Source of the DNA: Casuarina equisetifolia
Lineage: Eukaryota > Streptophyta > Magnoliopsida > Fagales > Casuarinaceae
Reading direction: 5' to 3'
DNA: 64,000 nt
Assembly: GCA_028551475.1 (NCBI GenBank)
Contig: CM052357.1
Coordinates: forward strand, 16,415,931-16,479,930
Shown here: positions 56,569 through 64,000 of the stretch, one piece after another
Layout: every line of letters begins with the position of its first letter
Numbering within the stretch: position 1 is the first letter of the stretch
Translations under genes and position numbers: made by a program
Notes under the pieces: generated by a model
Seen by the model: the letters and a program-made list of their open reading frames with translations, nothing else
Told to the model about the DNA's origin: nothing
Database searches by the model: none

Positions 56569-58216
56569 TTCTCTCTTTTTTTTTATGATGATAAAATAAA
56601 ACATTTAGATGTAATACAAATAGGTTTCAACCCACCATTTTCAAATTTCCAAGTCCATATGTTGATGCATAAAATATGTAAAGTCCAAAGCATGTCAATA
56701 TAACAATTTAGAAATATATTTCCTTATAATGAGTTGTATATTTCTTTCATTATAACAAGTCCAAAGTACATATGACCAAGATAACATCATGTATTTCTCT
56801 CTTTATAACAAGTTCCAAGTACATCAATATATATGATCAACATAGCCTCAAGGCATATATTTCTCCCCCTTGCTTTATTGGGACCAATGCTGCGTGCTTT
56901 TGGAATACAATGGGATCTTCATAAAGTTGATCATTATGAATGTTACAATGAATTGGGTTAGAAAGTCCAATGGCAAAACGAAAGGGATTCATTAGCTCGT
57001 TATTTAGTCTGAATTGGTGAAATGATAGAATCCATAAAAATTATTCAATAGGCTTTGGAAAGAATTTTAGGGGGGCCTTATGAGAATTTAGAAATCCGAT
57101 ACTTTAATAGAGAAAGGTATCCAAAATAGTATGATTTTGAATATTGATTCATTAGTAAGAAACCCTCTCCTATTTTGGAGTTGTCGAAACACAAACTTTA
57201 TGTGAGAGTTGAAGCCCTAAAGGGCGAATTGGAAATTTTTCTGATAGGGGATTGAGGTTGTTTCCTTTGGAGATGGAAAATCTGCCCGCCAAGTTTTATC
57301 AATTTGAAAATTCTTCCATGGTTAGTAAAAAAATGAAATTGGCCAATATTATGACAATACTAGGTAGCATTGTTTGTTTTATCAACACCAAAATCAACGA
57401 ACTATAGACAAAAAAAAAGAAAAAATTAATACAACATGGTGTTATTTCAACATTTCACAAAAGCTCATAGCTCCCCCTTAAGGATAGCTTCCTTGCAAAG
57501 TAGTCCAACCAATCACAAAACAAAAAAGGTAGTATTATATACATGAAAGATAACCAACCAACATTATAACAAATGAATTCAAAAACATCTAAACATAAAA
57601 AGAGTTGCTGTTTTGTGTTTGTAGTTAGATGAAAATCCTTTTCTACATGAGAATATTCCTTTTATATAACCATAAGGATAACACATTATCTCAACACATC
57701 ATGCTTTCTTTCACATTCATTTCTTTTTATAAACTAACAACATGAATGTAGAGATTTGCAGCAGTATACATAATAAAAAGGATAAGTGCAAAGCAACAAA
57801 CATAATTTAAAGGTGAGTTCAGATTTCACAGCAGTACCATATGTGTAGATTTCAAATTTGACAGTAACACCATATAGATAGAGCTGAGTTCCAAAAAACA
57901 TAATTTAGAGTTAACCAGCATGTGTTGCATCAACAACTAACAAAAATTGAAAAGATCATACCATATATGATGAATCTAGAGCTCCCCTTGAGTAGTAGCG
58001 TCTAGCATTATTGTAGAGTGGAGTTTACAACAAAGTTTGGAGTTTTGTAGTGGAATACCAAGAGAAACTCCTTTTTAAACTAGCAAAGGCCCTTTCTTAT
58101 TCCAAGAAATGGAAGGTTGATTGACAATGAAGGCTACTTCAATCATGAGATTAATGAATAACACATATATACCAATAATTTATGTAGTGATGTAGATTTA
58201 GCAAAAATTGAACCTA
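56569..58216 (-). other. SIRE-2 post-pol region
   Basis: Between RNase H and the 3' LTR. The purine tract on the minus strand abuts the LTR at 56569-56584. It contains the ndhH fragment and non-coding AT-rich sequence; no envelope-like frame was found. Confidence 0.6.
56881..57372 (+). pseudogene. ndhH: Plastid ndhH fragment in nuclear DNA (NUPT)
   Basis: One plus-strand frame reads through [66 protein letters not shown] and WRWKIRPPSFINLKILPW to MTILGS. This is the C-terminal part of NdhH, the 49-kDa subunit of the plastid NADH dehydrogenase-like complex, about residues 230-385 of roughly 393. It holds frame for ~440 bases with six stops (56959 TAG, 57010 TGA, 57049 TAG, 57127 TAG, 57145 TGA, 57253 TGA), then slips by one base near 57325. 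At least five of the stops are explained by C-to-T or G-to-A change. It is a dead nuclear copy of plastid DNA, without start or end. Confidence 0.93.
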
Positions 58217-59700
58217 TCAATCATCTACACTATACATTCCTAATTCTATTCGTAGATAACAAAACTTTTCTTTATCAAGAGCTTTAGTAAAGATGTCAGC
58301 AATTTGGTGAAGAGTGCTAACATATTCTTTGGTGACAGTCTCCTTAAGGGCATAATCCTTTATGAAATGATGTCTAATCTCTATGTGTTTAGTGCGAGAA
58401 TGTTGAACAAGATTTTTTGTGAGTTTAATAACACTTATGTTATTATATTTTAGAGGGATTGAACTTTGAAATGAATTAAAATTAGAAAGTTGATTTTTCA
58501 TCCAAAGAACTTGTGCACAACAACTACCCAAGGTAATATATTCAACTTCGGTAGTAGAAATAACAACACTTTGTTGCTTTTTGGAAAACCATGAAACTAA
58601 CGTATTTCCTAGGAATTGACATATCCCAATAGTACTTTTACAATTAGTTTTATAGCCAGTATAATTTGCATTACTATTCACATGTAAATGAAAAGATGAC
58701 TCTTAAGGATACTATATACCTAATTAAGGTATGTGCTTGAGATGTCTAAAGATTCTCTTGACAATAATAAGATGACTCTCCTTAGGATCAACTTGGTAAT
58801 GTGTACAAATACACATTAAAGAGAATATCAAGTTGGGAAGTAGTGAGGTGTAACAATGATCTTATCATGGTTCTATAAGTTTTTTGATCAATGGAAGTAC
58901 CTTCCAGATCAGCATGTATATGGGTAGAAGTACCCATAGGAGTGTCTATTTCTTTAACTTGATCAAAATTAAACTTTTTAAGAAGTTCATATGTAAATTT
59001 ACTTTGAGAGATAAAAATATCATATGTTCTTTGCTTGATTTGTAGTCTTAGAAAATAACTAAGTTCTCCCATAATGTTCATTTCAAATTCTTTCTTCATA
59101 AGTTTAGCAACTTCAATACACAAGAATGGATTAGATAAACCAAAAATGATGTCATCTACATAGATTTGAACTAAAAGAATATTAGAATCATGTGACTTGG
59201 TGAATAAAGTAATGTCTACAACACCATTTTTAAAGTTATTTTCCACCAAATATGTACTCAAATGATCATACCAAGCTCTTGGAGCTTGTTTCAAACCGTA
59301 TAATGCCTTAATAAGTTTAAAACATGATTTGGAAACAAAGGATCTTCAAAACTAGGAGGTTGTTCAACATTTACTTCCCTATTTATGAAACCATTCAAAA
59401 ATGTACTTTTAACATCTATTTAAAATAATTTAAAATTCTTATGAGATGCATAAGCTAAAAGCATGTTAATGGATTCCAATCTAGCTATAGGTGCATAAGT
59501 CTCATCATAATCTATACCTTCTTCTTGATTATATCCTTGTGCAATAAATTTAGCCTTATTTCTAATTATTGTTCCATGTTTATCCATTTTATTTCTATAC
59601 ACCCATTTTGTTCCAATAATGGTTTTACTTTTTGGTCTAGGGGTTAATTCCCAAACTTTAATTATTTGAAACTGATTTAGCTTTCTTGCATGGCAATAAT
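58217..59700 (-). pseudogene. SIRE-2 reverse transcriptase and RNase H
   Basis: RT N-terminal part 59690-59420 (GTKWVYRNKMD-like, YNQEEGIDYDETYAPIARLE), a stop, then 59294-58788 with the catalytic box LVQIYVDDIIFG (both aspartates present) and GELSYFLRLQIKQR. RNase H 58681-58217 is a long open frame with KSTIGICQFLGNTLVSWFSK and the conserved end HIEIRHHFIKDY ... ADIFTKALDKEKF. It is among the better-preserved parts of the element, but frame breaks separate it from integrase. Confidence 0.88.
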
Positions 59701-59965
59701 CTAATTACTATCAAGTAATTTTTTTTAATGTTCCGAGGTTCTTTTTGTGATAAAAATGCAAAAAATACACAAATATTATAGGTTAAGGAATGTGTACTCA
59801 CCTTATCCAAGGTATTTCCAATGATATTGCTAGGAGTTACCTTATTTCATATCCTTAGATAGGTGGGGTCTCTTTCCATATGTTCTAATCACTCTTCTCT
59901 TTCATGTTGTGTGATAATAGCATTGGGAGAGTTGCTCTCTAGAGCTTCCAACAATGGTATAGATT

Positions 59966-60923
59966 CTAAATCTTTACTTGTGCTAGCATAATTGCTTTTG
60001 AAGCATCTAGCATTGGTACAAGCATTGAATCTTCATTTGCACATGTAATCATCTTTTCCTTGGCTTGGGAGTTAATTATCTCATTAAAAATTACATGTAC
60101 TGATTCCTTAACAACTAATGTTCTTTTATTTAGGAATTTAAATGCTTTGCTACTACTAAAGTATCTTAGCAAAATTCCTTCATCACTTTTAGAATCAAAT
60201 TTACCTAAATTTTCTTTTCCATTGTTATGCATAAAACACTTGTAACCAAGTATGTGAAAATATGATACTTTTGTTTTTCATAAAACAATTCATATGGAGT
60301 TTTCTCTAATATAGGTTTGATCATAACTCTATTTGAGATATAACATGCAACATTTACAGCTTCACCCTATAAATATATATGTAAATTATTTTCACACAAC
60401 ATGGTTCTACCTAATTCTTGTAATGTTCTATTATTTCTTTCCATTACACCATTTTGTTGTGGTATTCTTGGTATAGAAAAATTATGTTCAATTCCATTTT
60501 TAGTACAGAAATTTTCAAACTCATGATTCTTAAATTTTGTTCCATTATGCATATGAATGCATTTGATTTTAGATTTGTTCTCATTTTGCACCTTGTACAA
60601 AACATTTTAAACATGTGGAAGGTTTCACTTTTATATGCAATGCCAAATGTCCATGTAAATCTAGAATAATCATCAACAATTACAAACACATAATACTTAC
60701 TTCTAAGGCTTGATGTCCATATGAGTCCAAAGAAATCCATATGTATTAATTCAATTGGTTTTATGGTTATAACTATATCTTTTAAATTAAAACTAGTCTT
60801 TGCATGTTTTACATTAATGCATACATCATACACCACATTTTTATCACATTTCAATTCTAGAAGTCCTCTTACTAAGTCCTTTCTATACAATTTCACAAGC
60901 TGTTTCACATTGATATGAGCCAA
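59966..60923 (-). pseudogene. SIRE-2 integrase (frameshifted)
   Basis: The core starts at 60923 (RGLLELKCDKNVVYDVC; first catalytic residue in ELIHMDFFG), and a frame change follows near 60600. In the second frame (60600-60367) the position of the second catalytic aspartate reads IHMHNGTKF, histidine for aspartate, while the glutamate is kept in QQNGVMERNNRT. The C-terminal part is at 60232-59966. Zinc-region cysteines are partly lost. Confidence 0.85.
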
Positions 60924-60978
60924 CCTTTTATGTCATAACCAGTTACTATTGTTTAGATCTACTATTAAGCATATCTCT

Positions 60979-61431
60979 TTATTTTTGAAATGTGTTAGAT
61001 TTAAAACACACATCCATATTTCCTAGTCTTTTTCCAAAAACAATAGTCTTTTTATTTCTACTAGATATTTTATAGAAATTAGATTTAAATTTTACTTTAC
61101 AATCCTTATCACATAGTTGACTAACACTTATAAGATTATGTTTCAATCCTTCTACAAACAAAACATCATCAATTATAAAAGATGAGGATGTGTTACCTAT
61201 TGTCCCTATACCTTTTATAATGCAAAAGGAGTCATCTCCAAAAGATACTGTTCCTTCATGTCTTGGGACAATAATTAAAAATAACTTGGGATTTTTAGTC
61301 ATGTGTTTGGAGCATCTGTTATCCATAATCCATGTTTCCTTGTTGTAATCTATTTCCTCCATTGATTTCAAACCCTGCAGAACATAAAATAATCTTTGAA
61401 TTTGTTGGTACCCACTTTTCTTTAGATCCAT
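60979..61431 (-). pseudogene. SIRE-2 protease region
   Basis: Open frame with the active-site stretch WIMDNRCSKHMT (family D-[ST]-G, here D-N-R), the flap GIGTIGNTSSSFIIDDVLF and the pre-integrase start NLISVSQLCDKDCKVKF. The catalytic aspartate remains, but the following two residues do not fit an active protease. Confidence 0.82.
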
Positions 61432-61462
61432 GAGTGTTAGGGATCATTGTGCCTTTTGGGAC

Positions 61463-61990
61463 CTATATTATCTTAATCTTAGAACTTCTACTAGTCTTAA
61501 ATGGACATTTATCAATAAAATGACCAACATATTTACAATATGTGCATTTATCATGCAAAGAAGTCATGCAATTTTTCTTTTCAAAGAATCTAGTAAAAGG
61601 TTTTGCATTTTCATTTGATCTATGACATATACCAACTTTAGCATACATGCCTTGTTATGATTGTAATATCTTTTCAAGCATGGCACTACCATTAGTAAAT
61701 TTGTTCAGCAAACATGTTGAGTAATCTAGTTTGTTTTCAAGCTTTTTTCTTAAGCAGTCAACATTAGATTGCTTTTTAGTTAAAGAATCAATTTCATTCC
61801 TTATATTCTCATGCTTTTCATCCAAATCAAAACATATACACATGTTATCATTCACTTTAGATTTATTTCCATGAGATAAAATTGTTTCTTTAAGCTTTTT
61901 GATTTCAAGTTTCTTGCTTGAATTTTCACTAATAATTTGTTTATGTTGTTTCTTCATTTTCTTATATTCTGTTACCACCAAACTTGATTT
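61463..61990 (-). pseudogene. SIRE-2 coiled coil and second zinc knuckle
   Basis: Minus frame 61981-61655 is a lysine/glutamate-rich coiled-coil-like stretch (YKKMKKQHKQIISENSSKKL, EIDSLTKKQSNVDCLRKKLE). It is followed by 61648-61463 with an intact CCHC knuckle CTYCKYVGHFIDKC. It lies between gag and protease, as in SIRE-1, where the knuckle is broken. Confidence 0.7.
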
Positions 61991-62149
61991 TTTTAGTTAA
62001 CATTCAAGTTCATTCTTTTCAGATTACATGATAGACAAATTTTCTTTTAATACTTTATTTTTAGATTCTAACTCATACAATCTATCAACCACTTCATTGA
62101 ATGTATCATTAAACTCATTAGATAAAGCACAATCCTGACACTTGTTAGA

Positions 62150-63222
62150 TTTACTTATCTCATAGTCATCATAACTCTCCATTCCTATAAAGCATTGAAA
62201 GTTTCTTTCCTCCTCTTCTTCATCAAGGGATGAGTTATCTTCATCCTAAATAGGCATTAATTCACTTTTTTTAGCATACCTTTCTACTCCTATGAAGCAT
62301 TTGTTTGTTGTCTCTATTGCTTCCTTATCCAAAGATGAGTCATCATCCCAAGTAGCCACCAACACTTTCTTTTTTGACTTTATGTCCTTCTTTGTCTTAA
62401 AAGTTGAGTTGTTTGCCTTTATATGACCTTGTTTCTTATAGTCAAGATAAAAATCTTCAATAGCCCTTATTGCATTCTTACCTTTTGCTTTGTAAAACTT
62501 TCTTATTTTTTAAGCAAGGCAAAATCATCATTAGAATCAAAATTATCATTATTAGTCATAACAATCTTAAAAGCAATATTTTTATCTATTTTCCTAGATT
62601 CCTCTTTGTGCTTAATTCTCCTATTAACTTGAAATTCATATGTTAGTAGAGATCCTAGCAATTCATCTAACTTCATTTCATTCAAATTATTAGCTTATTC
62701 TATGGCAATTCTTTTAGCATCCTAACTGTCAGCCAAACATGCTAATATCTTTTTGACTAATTTCTTATTTGGATAGTGCTTTCCTAGCAATGTAAGTTTA
62801 GTAACAATATCATAAAATCTAGCAAATATATTAGAAATACTTTTACTGAGTTTCATCATAAACAATTCATAGTTATAAACCAACATGTCAATCTTAGAGT
62901 TTTTAAATTTTTTGGTTCCTTCATGCAAGACCTTTAATTTATCCCAAAGCTCTTTTATTGTTTGACAAGTAGAGATTTTATTATATTCAGATGCAGTCAA
63001 AGAATAATACAACATAGTCATAGCTTTACCATTTTTCTCCATTTCTTTAAAGACATCATTTGACCAAAGAAAAGGTGATTCTTTGGGTATTTCTATTGTT
63101 TTGTTTATTTTTCATGATTTTACATCCTGTCCCATTATGTACATTTTCATTATATTTTTCCAATGGTTATAGTTTGTAACATCAAACATGGGTGGTTTAT
63201 TAAAGGTTAATATGGCAGCCAT
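62150..63222 (-). pseudogene. SIRE-2 gag (broken)
   Basis: The likely start is ATG 63220-63222 shortly after the primer binding site (MAAILTFNKPPMFDVTNYNH), with stops before the long open part at 63042-62722 (UBN2-type gag: ELWDKLKVLHEGTKKFKNSK, SISNIFARFYDIV). A further segment 62685-62503 (LDELLGSLLTYEFQVNRRIK) follows, with a degenerate first knuckle near 62440 and an acidic tail. The capsid role is inferred from the family. Confidence 0.85.
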
Positions 63223-63284
63223 TTTGGTTGCTATGCAAATCTCACTAATATTTAACTAAATTTGGTTATAGTAAAGATAGCCTA

Positions 63285-63296
63285 GCTCTAATGCCA
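63285..63296 (-). other. Primer binding site of SIRE-2
   Basis: Minus strand TGGCATTAGAGC, a tRNA-Met-type site with two changes, a few bases from the LTR start. Confidence 0.7.
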
Positions 63297-63302
63297 CTTG
63301 TT

Positions 63303-64000
63303 TGATCCTATAGCAACCTAAGAAGGGGGGTAACTTAGGTTTATCAAAAATTCTTTTGTCTATTTCATTTTTCCAATGTAAAGCAATCAATGCAGCAAGT
63401 AAATTTATCACACAAGACAAAGACAGATTATTGGTAGGTAGTTTAGCTTAAGCCATCTTGGCATTTTCTCCACCCCATTCTAGCAATAATCTGCTAGAGT
63501 CACTATCTAGTCAATTAACAAATTGATTACAAAGAAAAGTCACTTTCCTAATCCTAGTTACAAATTTTCTCCCCAAGAATTTCAACAATAAGTAACAATT
63601 AAGTAAAAATTTCAAATTCAACTTCTATAAGATATGAATTTAAGTTTGAAAGCTTTAAACAAGTCTTAAAGACTTAATACAAAATGATATGGACAAAGTC
63701 ATAAAATCACATGAACCCTAACACTGTTCACTCGTATGAAATCAACTTAAATATGATATGAATTAAAGAGCAATTTGATTTCTTAACAAGTGTATCAAAG
63801 TAGTAATGATCTCAAAGTAAAATCACTAAAATGAAGAAGCCATTTTGTGAGCTTGAAGAGCTTGAGAAAGAAGTAAGAGTTGCTTGATTAATGCTTGCTT
63901 GCTCTATAATTTTTGGACCCTCTAATAATAGTGAGTATAATGCTTTTAAGTAACTTCAAAATAATTCACCTTTCACCTCTAAATAGCTATTTTGATATTT
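63303..64000 (-). repeat. 5' LTR of SIRE-2 (cut by the window edge)
   Basis: Aligns with 53361-54070 along all 698 bases visible, with several small gaps. The remainder lies outside the window. Confidence 0.85.

Larger units (their letters stand above)
53361..64000 (-). mobile_element. SIRE-2: SIRE-lineage Copia element, right LTR runs off the window
   Basis: On the minus strand: 5' LTR (63303 to beyond 64000), primer binding site, gag, coiled coil with zinc knuckle, protease, integrase, reverse transcriptase, RNase H, a post-pol region and the 3' LTR (53361-56568). The two LTR starts match (TGGATCCTATAGCAACC and TGATCCTATAGCAACC), and similarity runs to the window edge. Frames are broken in most domains. 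A plastid ndhH fragment sits in the post-pol region. Confidence 0.88.

Overview
This is nuclear DNA of a flowering plant, most likely a eudicot. It is AT-rich and dominated by nested, mostly broken retrotransposons. Two ordinary, apparently intact plant genes sit in the middle, each with canonical GT-AG introns. There is no bacterial-type gene organisation. The species cannot be named from the sequence. No tRNA, rRNA, CRISPR array or replication origin was seen.

Left block (1-22.2 kb). A decayed Tnt1/Tork-like Copia element on the plus strand (Copia-1, about 397-13460) was split by a full-length SIRE-lineage Copia element on the minus strand (SIRE-1, 1958-10221). SIRE-1 has two LTRs of about 1.45 kb, a primer binding site, a polypurine tract and a 5-bp target duplication AGTAA. 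To its right is a solo LTR of a related SIRE family (13556-17933). That LTR was itself split by a small non-autonomous element with LTRs and only a gag-like gene (TR-GAG type, 14741-17623). A second LTR of the Copia-1 family, a putative further LTR and a 5'-truncated LINE (20480-22218) follow.

Gene 1 (23.5-28.7 kb, plus). A three-exon gene encodes a complete 157-residue ORM/ORMDL protein, an ER membrane regulator of serine palmitoyltransferase and so of sphingolipid synthesis.

Middle block (29.6-37.1 kb). A decayed plus-strand Copia element (Copia-2) contains a TRIM-like short LTR pair and a decayed Gypsy element (Gypsy-1). Gypsy-1 carries a further insertion and an exact 87-bp tandem duplication.

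Gene 2 (38.5-39.9 kb, minus). A two-exon gene encodes a 269-residue Dof-type zinc-finger transcription factor, with a (CT)13 tract in its leader. About 4 kb of gene-poor sequence lies upstream, including unassigned exon-like segments at 42.7-43.4 kb.

Right block (44.1-64 kb). A third decayed Copia element (Copia-3) was split three times: by a Gypsy element with LTRs (Gypsy-2, 44715-49947), by a SIRE-type solo LTR with a perfect CCTAT target duplication (51029-52544), and by a second SIRE-lineage element (SIRE-2, 53361 to beyond the window). The post-pol region of SIRE-2 carries a 492-bp fragment of plastid ndhH (56881-57372) with six in-frame stops, that is, nuclear plastid DNA inside a retrotransposon.

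The two host genes are unrelated in function and merely neighbours. The rest is a layered record of insertion, LTR recombination and decay. No clearly new biological system was found. The most unusual items are the ndhH fragment inside SIRE-2, the TR-GAG element nested in a solo LTR, and the unassigned exon-like segments upstream of the Dof gene.
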